Below, in pieces: positions 1 through 12,564 of a DNA stretch of 64,000 bases (positions are counted from its first letter, which is position 1; every line of letters begins with the position of its first letter). Source of the stretch: Anisus vortex (taxonomy: Eukaryota; Mollusca; Gastropoda; Planorbidae); NCBI GenBank assembly GCA_949126835.1, contig OX421500.1:24308731-24372730 (forward strand), written 5' to 3'. The notes under the pieces were generated by a model, which saw only the letters and a list, made by a program, of their open reading frames with translations, was not told the DNA's origin and did not search any database. A program made the position numbers and the translations under genes.

Positions 1-211
1 GGAGAAAGTCAACCACTCATGGGATTTTCATTAAAAAAAGCAAATAAAAAAAACATATTTATAGAATGTTGAAATGAAAAGATTTATGTACAATCTAATT
101 TTAAAACTTTAATTTTTTAAAACTAATTTATTGAGTTAAAGTAACAAAATGAGTTATTAAGAAAGAATTAAGTACAAAGACATAACGATTTTACCTTTCT
201 TCATAAACTTA
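1..211. other. AT-rich sequence without recognised features
   Basis: Nothing beyond A/T runs is visible before the first minisatellite. Confidence 0.5.
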
Positions 212-371
212 GGAATCAACTCTCTTCATTGCAATGAATCAACTCTCTTCATTGCAAGGAATCATCTCTCTTCGTTGCAAGGAATCAACTCTCTTCATTG
301 CAAGGAATCAACTCTCTTCATTTCAAGGAATCAACTCTCTTCATTGCAAGGAATCAACTCTCTTCATTGCA
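212..371. repeat. 23-bp minisatellite, about 7 copies
   Basis: The unit reads GGAATCAACTCTCTTCATTG plus CAA and repeats head to tail with few substitutions. An 81-codon open frame over it (234-479) is carried by the repeat and shows no protein character. Confidence 0.9.
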
Positions 372-858
372 GCTCAAGACTCTGTTGATAAAAAATTATG
401 TATTAACTTTCATTCACAGCTACATTTAAAAGACAATTTAATTAATATAAAAAAACATGATTTTATTTCCTTTTTTTAAAATATTCAAACTTTCATTGCA
501 TTATCTGGAGCGCTAATACTAGTTTAACTTGACGGGTTTTACACATGCTTGAATAAAAAGCCAGTGTACTGATGCAACATGCTGTAGGAAGTAAAGAAAA
601 CAAAAATGATCTATTATCTATTACAAATGCTAACACAGCATTACAACTGGCACTTGTCTACCGAATATTTTATTCATTGAAATGAAAAAGTCATCAAACC
701 ATTAGACTCTACATGCTGCAAATAAAACATTTTCTATTATCAAAATTGTTATATTAAATGGCTATGGCAAATGATCTTTTAATGTAAAGTATAATGTCAT
801 TAGCTTGTTAGAATATGCTCAGTGTTCACTTTTGTTTAAATTGAAACATCTGAAGTAG
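372..858. repeat. AT-rich region ending in a macro-repeat piece
   Basis: Most of this stretch holds nothing recognisable. From about 770 to 858 it matches 4425-4520 and 6340-6420 (shared words include GCTTGTTAG and GTGTTCACTTTTGT), so it belongs to the macro-repeat family of the first 6.5 kb. It runs directly into the 22-bp array. Confidence 0.6.
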
Positions 859-1258
859 ACATCACAGCATATGTGTATTGACATCATAACATATGTGTAT
901 TGACATCATAACATATGTGTATTGACATCATAACATATGTGTATTGACATCATAACATATGTGTATTGACATCATAACATATGTGTATTGACATCATAAC
1001 ATATGTGTATTGACATCATAATATATGTGTAATGACATCATAACATATGTGTATTGACATCACAACATATTATGTGTATTGACATCATAACATATGTGTA
1101 TTGACATCACAACATATGTGTATTGACATTATAACATATGTGTATTGACATCATAACATATGTGTATTGACATCATAACATATGTGTATTGACATCATAG
1201 CATATGTGTATTGACATCACAACATATGTGTATTGACATCATAACATATGTGTATTGA
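859..1258. repeat. 22-bp minisatellite, about 18 copies
   Basis: The unit is ACATCATAACATATGTGTAT plus TG, with occasional CACAAC variants and one 3-bp insertion. Single-copy relatives of the seed (GACATCATAGCATAT) occur at about 4504 and 6409 in the other macro-repeat copies. The array therefore grew locally from a piece of the macro-repeat. Confidence 0.9.
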
Positions 1259-1730
1259 ACACCAACAGATCTATTCACTCCCTGCTGAGCTGAGAAACAA
1301 ACAGGTCAATTTATTTATAAACTGGGAAGCCGACTCATCAAACCTGCTACTATCTTTTCCAAATGTAGTCCACAGATATAAACATAGCTGCTGGTCAATT
1401 TGTATGCAGAGCTTGGATCAAAGTAAAACGGAGAGCTTAAACCAAAGCTTATACACGGCACTAAGACCAAACCAGATCTTAAATTACACACAGAAATATC
1501 TATTATAAAGTTATGATATTCTCAAGTATTCATACATACATTACGCTATGCAACTATATAAAGAAAGAAAAGAAAGTTAAAATATAATAGAATGCTATTT
1601 GAAATCTACAAAAACATTAATTATTACTTTATTACTTTATTCAATAAAAACACTCGACATGAACTCATATTAATTAAGCGCAGAAATCGACTCTCTTAAT
1701 TCACCAACACAATGGTCGATGCCAATATAT
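1259..1730. repeat. Macro-repeat segment (copy 1)
   Basis: The phrases AGCTTAAACCAAAGC, AAATATCTATTA and AAGAAAGAAAAGAAAG between about 1400 and 1600 recur in the same order at 4130-4380 and 5980-6290. No coding function is seen; the 86-codon frame at 1248-1508 has no recognisable motif. Confidence 0.6.
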
Positions 1731-3730
1731 TAAGAGTACAATGAACCACCACAAATCAAGAGTACAATGAACTTAGCCATTTTAGAGCACAATGAACCAC
1801 CACAAATTTAGCGTACAATGAACCACCACAAATTTAGAGTACAATGAACCAACACAAATTAAGAGTACAATGAGCCACCACAAATTAAGAGTACAATGAA
1901 CCACCACAAATTAAGAGTACAACAAACCACCACAAATTTAGGGTACAATGAACCACCACAAATTAAGAGTACAATGAACTTAGCCATTTTAGAGCACAAT
2001 GAACCACCACAAATTTAGCGTACAATGAACCACCACAAATTTAGAGTACAATGAACCAACACAAATTAAGAGTACAATAAGCCACCACAAATTTAGAGTA
2101 CAATGAACCACCACAAATTAAGAGTACAATGAACCACCACAAATTAAGAGTACAACAAACCACCACAAATTTAGGGTACAATGAACCACCACAAATTAAG
2201 AGTACAATGAACTTAGCCATTTTAGAGCACAATGAACCACCACAAATTTAGCGTACAATGAACCACCACAAATTTAGAGTACAATGAACCAACACAAATT
2301 TAGCGTACAATGAACCACCACAAATTTAGAGTACAATGAACCACCACAAATTTAGCGTACAATGAACCACCACAAATTTAGAGTACAATGAACCACCACA
2401 AATTTAGAGTACAATGAACCAACACAAATTAAGAGTACAATGAACCACCACAAATTAAGAGTACAATGAACCACCACAAATTAAGAGTACAACAAACCAC
2501 CACAAATTAAGAGTACAATGAACCACCACAAATTAAGAGTACAATGAGCCACCACAAATTAAGAGTAAAATGAACCAACACAAATTAAGAGTACAATGAA
2601 CCACCACAAAAAAAGAGTACAATAAACCACCACAAATCAAGAGTACAATGAACCACCACAAATCAAGAGTACAGTGAACTTAGCCATTTTAGAGCACAAT
2701 GAACCACCACAAATTTAGCGTACAATGAACCACCACAAATTTAGAGTACAATGAACCATCACAAATTAAGAGTACAATGAGCCACCACAAATTTAGCGTA
2801 CAATGAACCACCACAAATTTAGAGTACAATGAACCATCACAAATTAAGAGTACAATGAGCCACCACAAATTAAGAGTACAATGAACCACCACAAATTAAG
2901 AGTACAATGAACCACCACAAATTAAGAGTACAACAAACCACCACAAATTTAGAGTACAATGAACCACCACAAATTAAGAGTACAATGAACCACCACAAAT
3001 TAAGAGTACAATGAACCACCACAAATTAAGAGTACAACAAACCACCACAAATTTAGAGTACAATGAACCACCACAAATTAAGAGTACAATGAACCACCAC
3101 AAATTAAGAGTACAATGAACCACCACAAATTAAGAGTACAACAAACCACCACAAATTTAGAGTACAATGAACCACCACAAATTAAGAGTACAACAAACCA
3201 CCACAAATTTAGAGTACAATGAACCACCACAAATTAAGAGTACAACAAACCACCACAAATTTAGAGTACAATGAACCACCACAAATTAAGAGTACAATGA
3301 ACCACCACAAATTAAGAGTACAATGAACCACCACAAATTTAGAGTACAATAAACCACCACAAATTTAGAGTACAATGAACCACCACAAATTAAGAGTACA
3401 ATGAACCACCACAAATTAAGAGTACAATAAACCACCACAAATTTAGAGTAGGCTACAATAAACCACCACAAATTAAGAGTACAATGAACCACCACAAATT
3501 AAGAGTACAATAAACCACCACAAATTTAGAGTAGGCTACAATAAACCACCACAAATCAAAGAGTACAATAAACCACCACAAATTTAGAGTAGGCTACAAT
3601 AAACCACCACAAATTTAGAGTAGGCTACAATAAACCACGACAAATCAAAGAGTACAATAAACCACCACAAATTTAGAGTAGGCTACAATAAACCACCACA
3701 AATCAAAGAGTACAATAAACCACCACAAGA
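1731..3730. repeat. 26-bp satellite with higher-order structure, about 75 copies
   Basis: The basic unit is ACAATGAACCACCACAAATT plus AAGAGT. A variant unit containing ACTTAGCCATTTTAGAGC appears at about 1771, 1978, 2211 and 2678. These spacings (207, 233, 467) are close to 8, 9 and 18 units, so blocks of several units were amplified together. From about 3440 another variant with GTAGGCT becomes frequent. Since 3 x 26 is 78, long periodic minus-strand open frames arise; they are not genes. Confidence 0.95.
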
Positions 3731-3989
3731 AGTAAACAAAACAAATATCCAAGACAATGAAAAATCTAAATCCAGAGCACCACATTTAAACAACAATCCA
3801 GTGTACCATATGTTTAGTTTAATCAGTGCACTGTGATGAAAACCAAACAACATTCACTAAAAGCTTAGCTGCAATAAGACAACAAGCAAATCATGTGACA
3901 GTGTTGACACTTAAAGCAACACATTGGGAGTAAACAGAAAGACAATAGCTATATATATATGTATATAACATGTATGATATATATTTAAC
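3731..3989. other. AT-rich sequence, no recognised feature
   Basis: Begins at the decayed edge of the 26-bp array. A short AT dinucleotide run lies near 3950-3985. No motif is recognised. Confidence 0.4.
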
Positions 3990-4600
3990 TCTATGTTTAA
4001 GGGTTAAGAATTAAGCATTAGATATACAGTAGGCCAAAGACATATTAAAAAAAAATTATAATACATAAAGCGAAATAAAAAAAAGGAATAATTTCAATCT
4101 GCACAATACATATTGAAACATAGCTTTAATCTAAGGGTTATGAAGATCTTAGATCAAAGCTTTATGAAAAGCTTAAGACAAAGCATTACACAGTACTTAA
4201 ATTTAAGTATTATGCAGAGTTTAAGCCAAAGCATTACTAAAAACTCAAAGTCATATGCAGTGGTGAAATCAAAGCATTGCACACAAATATATCTATTGTC
4301 ATGTCCATTCTTAAACATACATATATATATCATGCTATAACAACTATATCAGGAAAGAAAAGAAAGTATAAAAATTGAAACATAAAGAGCTAACTATAAA
4401 TGTAAACATGTCAAATTATCTTCAATTTTAAGTATAATGCCACTTATAGCTTGTTAGGATATATGCTCAGTGTTCACTTTTGTGTAAATTGAAATATTTG
4501 AACAACATCATAGCATATAGCCTACATGTATATTTAGCGTCAAAATAATCTGGATACTAGGCTACTATAGGTTCCAACTATTTTTTAGATGTCCCATAAT
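3990..4600. repeat. Macro-repeat segment (copy 2)
   Basis: Contains in order GGGTTAAGAATTAAGCATTA (3999), TAGCTTTAATCTAAGGGTTA (4121) continuing into GAAGATCTTAG, then AATATATCTATTG, AAGAAAAGAAAG and GTGTTCACTTTTGTG. The same order is found at 4815-6480, where a LINE interrupts it. It serves as the empty-site reference for that insertion. Confidence 0.7.
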
Positions 4601-4957
4601 ATTTATCAAACTGAAAAAATATCAGCTAGTGATTTATTTTGGTAGACATGTACAAAACAGTTTCACAAATAAATTAAATAACGCAAAGTTTACTTTCATT
4701 GTTACTATCTCTTTATATCATGATTTGTTCAATCACATATCTTACAATGCGAGTAAAAAGTAACACAACTGCTATATAATATATGTGTATGTAATATATA
4801 ATGTAAGAATTACTCTCTGTCATAGGGTTAAGAATTAGGCATTAGGTATGCGGTAGGCCCTAGAAAAAGTTTGTAACATTTTATTTCCCACAAAAAAAAT
4901 AGCAAATCATTAAGTTATGCCTGACATAACTTTAAACATAGCTTTAATCTAATGGTT

Positions 4958-5976
4958 ACCGACTCGCTGCAAAGGTCAGTTGTGCAATCGCCGATGTCTA
5001 TTCGTGGTCGGGGAGAAACGGGTTTAAAATGAATGAGGAAAAGACAGAGATAATCAGAATTGGATCCAAGAGTAATTTGGCCTAATTCACTGGTCCAGAA
5101 TCTATCACTATGATAAACTGTCAAGTGCCATTTGTTAACAAAGTGAGGAATCTTGGTGTTTTATTGGATCCCACGCTGTCTTTCGACCTGCATATTTCTC
5201 AAATGGGCAGAGGTCTATATCTACAGTTGCGTAGACTCGGCCAAATAAGACCCTATTTGTCCAATGATTCTGCAAAGACACTGGCAGTCGCTCTGATACT
5301 TTCGCGTATCGACTATTGTAACGCCCTGCTAGCCGGCCTGCCCGAGGACAAAATCGCCAGGCTACAGCGAATACAGAACAGTACTGCGCGTTTGGTTATG
5401 TGCAGGTCTAAAAGAGACTCGGGAACTGCCCTACTAAGCTCGCTCCACTGGCTCCCAGTGAAAGCCAGAATTGAGTATAAAGTGGCGCTACTTTGCCATC
5501 AGTGCATTTTTAACAACAAGTTTCCGTCCTATCTCAAGGCACTAATCACACCGTATGTCCCGCAAAGAACACTTTGTTCTGCAAACTCATCGCTTCTGGA
5601 AGAGCCCCGTTTCTCTCTGAAGACCGTTGGCCTTAGAGCCTTCTCAGTATCCGGTCCGAAGGTGTGGAATCAACTTCCCATTCAACTGAGGCGAACAAGC
5701 TCTACTGTTACTTTCAAACAGAACTTAAAAACTCATTATTTCAATATTTACCTTAGATAATCATTTAACATGCTTTAGAAACTTACTGTCTTATTTATGG
5801 GTTGGGTCGGTTAATACTACATTTATTTGTTTTGTCTTTTTTAATCATCAATTTAGCTCTGTCACCTGGCCTAGGGTAATATCCGTATTCTTAGGTGTAT
5901 GTTAAACGCGCTCTGAGCTTACATTATGTTTGTTGGCAGCGCTATACAAATATTATTATTATTATTATTATTATTA
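4958..5976 (+). mobile_element. 5'-truncated CR1/L2-like LINE insertion
   Basis: This segment is absent from the homologous macro-repeat at 4147/4148. It starts inside the reverse-transcriptase gene, runs through the RT C-terminal region, has an untranslated 3' part and ends in an (ATT)n tail at about 5952-5975. 5' truncation plus a short simple-repeat tail is typical of target-primed reverse transcription by CR1/L2-type non-LTR elements. No clear target-site duplication is seen. Confidence 0.88.
4960..5760 (+). pseudogene. LINE reverse transcriptase, C-terminal fragment
   Basis: The frame opens at the truncation point with a thumb-type segment containing KMNEEKTEIIRIGS, is broken by one in-frame TAA at 5083-5085, and then reads 216 codons from an internal Met at 5110. 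The second part has hallmarks of CR1/L2/Jockey LINE C-termini: NLGVLLDPTLSF, ILSRIDYCNALLAGLP, RLQRIQNSTARLV, LHWLPVKARIEYKV and KVWNQLPIQLR. The RT catalytic core and the endonuclease are missing. It differs in sequence from the LINE at 49.6-51.6 kb, so two families are present. Confidence 0.9.
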
Positions 5977-6480
5977 CAAAGATCTTAGACCAAAGCATTA
6001 TTAAAAACTGAGCAATGTATTATGCAGAGCTTATATCAAAGTATTACATAATACACAGTGTTTAAACCAAAGTATTACCCATAGTTTAAAACAACACATT
6101 TCGAAGGGCTTAAATTCAAGCATAATGCAAAGCTTTAATCAAAGCATTGCACAGTTTAAATCAATCTAAAAAATATCTATTATCTTGCCATGTCCATTCT
6201 CAAACATTCATACATACATCATATAATACTCATATATAAAATAAAGCATGCTTTTAAAGAAAAGAATGAATATTAAAATATAAAGAGCGAGCTATAAACT
6301 CAAACACTATTAAACATCCAGCATAACAGCATTAGACTCTGCATGTTAGCTTTCTTGTTAAGGATATGCTCTGTGTTTACTTTTGTTTAAGCTACAACTT
6401 GTGAACTGGACATCATAGCATATATACTTGTATTTTATGAGTCATAATAACTTTGACTTAACGTGTACTATAGGTTCCAA

Positions 6481-6879
6481 AATAAATATTTAGAATACAT
6501 GAAATGCACCAAGTCAAGTCAGTGGAATGAACTTTACATGTACAAGTCATATTTATATTAACTAATATACTATATATATATAGAATTTTCCCAGACACGA
6601 TGAGCTTTTTTTCCACAATCAAATTTGGTTAACTAAGAATGTAATGTTTTTCTTTCAATCATGAGACAAATTATACTTTTATTAAAACTCACATTTTTAG
6701 ATTTAGCAGAATCATCATGTCATATAAGCACTTGAAACCAAACAGTACCACAAATCAGAAATCAAAGAATGTCTCAAAGCAAAACTGATGAGTATCATAT
6801 ACCACAAAATAAAAGTATTTTAAAAGCCCAAGAAAAAAGTAACACATACCTGACCAGAGTACTACATACCCTCAAATCA
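6481..6879. other. AT-rich transition into the 21-bp array
   Basis: No feature recognised apart from decayed relatives of the following array (ACCACAAATCAGAAATC near 6748). The 60-codon frame at 6769 is repeat-derived. Confidence 0.4.
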
Positions 6880-7872
6880 CTTCAAGAGTACCACAAACCA
6901 CCAAAAATTTACAGAACAATAAATCAACACAAGAGTCAACAAGAGTACTAAATACGACCACAGGATTACCATAAACCATCAAAAAAGTACCACAAACTAC
7001 CACAAGTGTACAACAAACCAATAAAAGAGTACAACAAACAACTAAAAGAGTACAACAAACCTCTAAAAGAGTACAACTAACCATTACAAAGAGTACAACA
7101 AACCACTAAAATAGTACAACAAACCACTAAAAGAGTACAACAAACCACTAAAAGAGTACAACAAACCACTAAAAGAGTACATCAAACCACTAAAAGAGTA
7201 CAACAAACCAATAAAAGAGTACAACAAACCACTTAAAGAGTACAACAAACCACTAAAAGAGTACAACAAACCACCACAAAGAGTACAACAAACCACTAAA
7301 AGAGTACAACAAACCACTAAAAGAGTACAACAAACCACTAAAAGAGTACAACAAACCACCACAAAGAGTACAAGAAACCACTAAAAGAGTACAATAAACC
7401 ACTAAAAGAGTACAACAAACCACAAAGAGTCAACAAGAGTACTAAATACGACCACAGGATTACCATAAACTAGCAATAGAGTACCACAAACAACCACAAG
7501 TGTACAACAAACCACCACAAGACTACCACAAACCACCACAAGTGTACAACAAACCACCACAAGATTACCACAAACTACCAAAAGAGTACCACAAACCACC
7601 ACAAGAGTACCATAAACCACCACAAGAGTACAACAAACCACTAAAAGAGTACCACAAACCACCACAAGAGTACCATAAACCACCACAAGAGTACAACAAA
7701 CCACTAAAAGATTACCACAAACCACCACAAGAGTACCATAAACCACCACAAGAGTAAAAAAACACACTAAAAGAGTACCACAAACCACCACAAGAGTACC
7801 ATAAACCACCACAAGAGTACAACAAACCACTAAAAGAGTACCACAAACCACCACAAGAGTACCATAAACCAC
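6880..7872. repeat. 21-bp satellite with a 494-bp higher-order repeat
   Basis: Two interleaved unit types, ACAACAAACCACTAAAAGAG plus T and ACCACAAACCACCACAAGAG plus T, make about 45 copies. A distinctive stretch with AAGAGTCAACAAGAGTAC occurs at 6931 and again at 7425, a spacing of 494 bp. The unit aligns with the 26-bp unit at 1731-3730 once a 5-bp ATTAA-type block is removed. The period is 7 codons, so open frames appear on both strands; these are artefacts. Confidence 0.95.
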
Positions 7873-8670
7873 ACTACATTCTTTTATTTCCCAATTCAGA
7901 GTTTACTAGCTGAATGCTGCCGAATTGGTACTCAATATTGAATGAATGAGAGTGAATGTGTTAGCTATATGGAAGTTACAATGTATATGTATTTATTTCA
8001 TGTCTTAATGTATTAATTCATGTTGTTATTTTAATATGTTTGTATATAGGCATTACGTCATTGACCCAAATACTCGACCCCTCGCTTAAACCCCACCCCG
8101 CTTACCCCCCCCCTCTTTCGCGCCCCCGCCACCTCCTTACCTTCCCTTCACTTATCGAACTTACGAGTAAGCAGCGGCAGATTAGGTAATCCTTTTGAGA
8201 CGCTAGCTCCCAACGAATTGACCAGAGAAATCTTTCCACACGTATATAACACTTCTCGGGGAAGTCCGACCACTGGCCACTTGACATAGGGATATTAAGT
8301 CTACTGTAGGGAAGATAAATCATTCTCCCTCTCTTTGTTCCCCTACCACCCAGGTTGTTGGCTGTATTAATTACACACCCCCACCCCCGCATACCCCCCT
8401 TCTTCTTCTATTGAGTCATCCCTTTATACTGAGATATTTTCGAACTAGCAAATCGAAATCAGATCTAAATCTAAATTAAACGAGTTAACCAACCAAATTG
8501 AGAGCGATCACGTGATGTTGGTCCCACGGACGCTACGCAAACTTAGGAGTTAGTTTAGTCTTGGTTTGGCTCTTGACGCATACACTTCAGCCTAAAACCA
8601 CTTGTACATTTCGTCTCGGATATTAGAACCCTTCAGCCTGAAAACACCTGTACATTCGACTAGTAATAGA
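7873..8670 (+). mobile_element. LTR fragment (family of the 14,724-16,066 solo LTR)
   Basis: From CACTACATTCTTTTATTTCC onward this aligns with about 14,906-15,680, including CCCAATTCAGAGTTTACTA, GAATGAATGAG, the C-rich block at 8080-8140, AACCAAATTGAG and GCGATCACGTGA, and TTCAGCCTAAAA. The first 180 bp or so and the last 390 bp of the LTR are missing. The C-rich, less AT-biased composition contrasts with the surroundings and marks the fragment. Confidence 0.8.
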
Positions 8671-8906
8671 TTTTTCCTAGTGTAGCTTATAGCCCTACCT
8701 AAAGCTTAAAGTATGACACAAAACTAAGAGCATTGGAGGGGGCTTATAGCACTGCCTAAAACTTTAAGCATGACTCTGCTCTAAGCACATTTAAGAAAGC
8801 TTATAAACTTTACAGTAAGTTTACAACCATTACACACTGCTTAAGGCTTTACACAAAGTTTAAAGCATTAAAAAGAGGTTTAAAGCATAGGAAGAACTTC
8901 TATCTA
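8671..8906. other. Decayed leader of the 42-bp array
   Basis: Short phrases such as CTTATAGCCCTACCTAAAGC and CTTATAGCACTGCCTAAAAC recur with drift, so this looks like an old degenerate minisatellite. Confidence 0.4.
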
Positions 8907-11326
8907 ATCATTATACAGAGCTGAAATTAAAGCTCTATAAATGTTAAAATCAATACACAAAGCTGAAATTAAAGCTCTATAAATGTTAAAATCAATACAC
9001 AAAGCTGAAATAAAAGTTTTATAAATGTTAAAATCAATACACAAAGCTGAAATTAAAGCTTTATAAATATTAAAATCAATACACAAAGCTGAAATTAAAG
9101 CTCTATAAATATTAAAATCAATACACAAAGCTGAAATTAAAGCTCTATAAATGGTAAAATCAATACACAATTAAAGCTGAAATAAAAGATTTATAAATCT
9201 TAAAATCAATACACAAACCTGAAATGAAAGCTTTATAAATCTTAAAATCAATACACAAGCTGAAATTAAAGCTCTATAAATGTTAAAATCAATACACAAA
9301 GCTGAAATAAAAGTTTTATAAATGTTAAAATCAATACACAAAGCTGAAATTAAAGCTTTATAAATATTAAAATCAATACACAATGCTGAAATTAAAGCTC
9401 TATAAATATTAAAATCAATACACAAAGCTGAAATTAAAGCTCTATAAATATTAAAATCAATACACAAAGCTGAAATTAAAGCTCTATAAATGTTAAAATC
9501 AATACACAATTAAAGCTGAAATGAAAGATTTATAAATCTTAAAATCAATATACAAAGCTGAAATAAAAGCTCTATAAATGTTAAAATCAATAGGCCTACA
9601 AAAAGCTGAAATGAAAGTTTTATAAATGTTAAAATCAATACACAAAGCTGAAACTAAAGGTTTATAAATGTTAAAATCGATACACAAAGATAAAATTAAA
9701 GGCTCTATAAATGTTAAAATCAATACACAAAGTTGAAATGAAAGTTTTATAAATGTTAAAATCAATACACAAAGCTGAAACTAAAAGCTTTATAAATGTT
9801 AAAATCAATACATAAAGCTGAAATTAAAGCTCTATAAATGTTAAAATCAATACACAAAGCTGAAATAAAAGCCTTATAAATGTTATAATCAATACAAAAA
9901 GCTGAAATTAAAGCTCCATAAATGTTAAAATCAATACACAAAGCTGAAATAAAAGTTTTACAATTGTTAAAATCGATACACAAAGCTAAAATTAAAGGCT
10001 CTATAAATGTTAAAATCAATACACAAAGTTGAAATGAAAGTTTTATAAATGTTAAAATCAATACACAAAGCTGAAACTAAAAGCTTTATAAATGTTAAAA
10101 TCAATACATAAAGCTGAAATTAAAGCTCTATAAATGTTAAAATCAATAGGCCTACACAAAGCTGAAATGAAAGTTTTATAAATGTTAAAATCAATACACA
10201 AAGCTGAAATTAAAGCGTGATAAATGTTAAAATCAATACACAAAGCTGAAATTAAAAGTTCATAAATAATAAAATCAATACACAAAGCTGAAATTAAAGC
10301 CTTATAAATGTTATAATCAATACAAAAAGCTGAAATTAAAGCTCCATAAATGTTAAAATCAATACACAAAGCTGAAATAAAAGATTTATAAAAGTTAAAA
10401 TCATTAAACTAAGCTGAAATTAAAGGTTTATAAATGTTAAAATCAATACACAAAGCTAAAATTAAAGCTTTATAAATGTTAAAATCAATACACAAAGCTG
10501 AAATTAAAGCTCTATAAATGTTAAAATCAATAGGCCTACACAAAGCTGAAATGAAAGTTTTATAAATGTTAAAATCGATACACAAAGCTAAAATTAAAGG
10601 CTCTATAAATGTTAAAATCAATACACAAAGTTGAAATGAAAGTTTTATAAATGTTAAAATCAATACACAAAGCTGAAACTAAAAGCTTTATAAATGTTAA
10701 AATCAATACACAAAGTTGAAATAAAAGCTTTATAAATGTTAAAATCAATACACAAAGCTGAAATTAAAGCGTGATAAATGTTAAAATCAATACACAAAGC
10801 TGAAATTAAAGATTTATAAATGTTAAAATCAATACACAAAGCTGAAGTAAAAGTTCATAAATGTTAAAATCAATACACAAACCTGAAATTAAAGCCTTAT
10901 AAATGTTAAAATCAATACGTAAAGCTGAAATTAAAGCTCTATAAATGTTAAAATCAATACACAAAACTGAAATAAAAGATGTATAAATGTTAAAATCATT
11001 AAACTAAGCTGAAATTAAAGGTTTATAAATGTTAAAATCAATACACAAAGTTGAAATAAAAGCTTTATAAATGTTAAAATCAATACACAAAGCTGAAAGT
11101 AAAGCTCTATAAATGTTAAAATCAATACACAAAGCTGAAATTAAAAGCTTTATAAATGTTAAAATCAAAACACAAAGCTGAAATTAAAAGCTTTATAAAT
11201 GTTAAAATCAATATACAAAGCTGAAATGAAAGCTCTATAAATGTTAAAATCAATACACAAAGCTGAAATCAAAAGCTTTATAAATGTTAAAATCAATACA
11301 CAAAGCTGAAATAAAAATATTATACA
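8907..11326. repeat. 42-bp satellite, about 57 copies
   Basis: The unit is ACAAAGCTGAAATTAAAGCT plus CTATAAATGTTAAAATCAAT plus AC, with variation concentrated in the centre (CTCTATAAATG, TTTTATAAATG, GCGTGATAAATG) and sporadic GGCCTA insertions. Because 42 is 14 codons, the minus strand gives six long periodic frames (CIDFNIYRALISAL repeated). No start context or other protein feature supports translation. Confidence 0.95.
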
Positions 11327-11336
11327 GAACTTTAAT

Positions 11337-11417
11337 CAGTGGTTCTGAAACTGATTTCTTTCCTGGAGGTGTCTCAGAAATTCCTTTTAAATCTTGCAGA
11401 CCCTTTCAGAACCACTG
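11337..11417. mobile_element. 81-bp foldback with hAT-like ends
   Basis: CAGTGGTTCTGAAA at 11337-11350 is the perfect inverse of TTTCAGAACCACTG at 11404-11417. CAGNGGTTCTNAAA is the common end of hAT-Charlie type elements. I see no 8-bp target duplication, so this may be an internal-deletion relic. Confidence 0.5.
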
Positions 11418-11629
11418 GCCTATATAAAGCATTAAACAGAGTCTAAAGGGTCAAAAACAGAAAAATGCATTTAAAAATTACCTTTAATCAATAAATATTG
11501 TGTCTTTTATTTGCCAGGATTGAGAATGGGAGGCAAATCTGTAACCAGTCTGTCCACAACAAGTTAAGTCTATGCTCCTTTTTGGCTAGATGTTTGGCTG
11601 GTGAAGATCCAAAATGTCTTTTAAGTTGT

Positions 11630-12564
11630 TGTAAGGGCCCTAACTTTCATTAAGCCTTAATTAAAACTATTTAAATTGAAAAGTTCAGAAAAAGCAATGT
11701 ACCTTTTCACAAATTCTTGAGTTGTTGTAAAGATGTTATACTCCATCCTTGTACATATTTTACTGTTCAAGTTTTATTTGTGTAAGGGGTGGGAGTAGGA
11801 TAATGGTGGTAAGGAAGGGGGAAAAGGGTGATCGTGGTCTGTGCAACCTTGGCCTAACCGAACCCAAGGTGACTGTCGCAGTCTAAGGCTTTAGCTACAC
11901 TAACCTAAATACAATAAACAGCTACTACTGGCTAACTAAAAACAGCACAACACAAGAGTATGACACTTAAAAGAAACAAAGATATAGAAACAAAGGCCGA
12001 AGTAACACTATAAAATGTATAACTTTATTCACATAAAAATACTCTAAATCTAACTTCAAGGAAACAATTACAAAAAAAAAAAAAAAATCCGAATCAGTCC
12101 AACTGAAGCCCTAACTTAAACTAAAAATAGACTCTCACTAAACTTACAAACCATAAAGTTTCAACTGTCTAAAAAACATATTTTACATCCTACTAAAAAA
12201 ACTTTTTATATCCTACTGAAAAACATATTTTATATCTTACTGAAAAACATATTTTATATCCTACTGAAAACCCAACCAGAACTTGGCTTAGCACTAGCAG
12301 CCAAACCTTGGAACTAGAAAAAGATGACCACTGGACACTAAGTCCACTCAAAGGTCAAAACAGGGAAGCACACAGCTTCATAGAGGGGCCCACAGCCTTG
12401 TTTAGTACACAGCTAACCCTCACAACTACACATAGCGAAAAGCTCTACTCAATTCAGCCCTTCTTCACAAAACTGGCTGGCGGAAATAGACAAAAAACAT
12501 AGAAGAGAATAAAAAATTAAACCTGGACACTGTTGCCATCTTAAAACGGTTACAGACCCTTACA
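11630..12564. mobile_element. Solo LTR, 935 bp
   Basis: The ends are TGTAAGGG (11630) and CCCTTACA (12557-12564), an 8-bp perfect inverted pair of TG...CA form. Flanks are GTTGT on the left and TTTGT on the right, a 5-bp target duplication with one mismatch. No coding sequence lies inside. AATAAA occurs on both strands (plus near 11913, minus near 12025), so orientation is open. A small array of about four 24-bp units lies inside at 12174-12270. Confidence 0.72.
12174..12270. repeat. 24-bp minisatellite inside the solo LTR
   Basis: About four imperfect copies of TATCCTACTGAAAAACATAT plus TTTA. Confidence 0.7.

Larger units (their letters stand above)
4790..6480. repeat. Macro-repeat segment (copy 3), split by a LINE
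   Basis: The left part (about 4790-4957) matches 3960-4147 and the right part (about 5977-6480) matches 4148-4580. The break lies after TAATCTAATGGTTAC on the left and resumes with AAAGATCTTAGACC on the right. Confidence 0.7.

Noticed and set aside
860..1258. Possible CRISPR array (22-bp direct repeats)
   Set aside because: Repeats are contiguous with no unique spacers, and the DNA is clearly eukaryotic. The same holds for every other array in the window.
7402..7872. 156-codon minus-strand frame rich in VVVCGTLL
   Set aside because: Periodic 7-codon translation of the 21-bp satellite.
8904..10663. Series of long minus-strand frames of CIDFNIYRALISAL repeats
   Set aside because: They follow from a 42-bp satellite with a period of 14 codons; frames end at every indel and no promoter, start or domain supports a protein.
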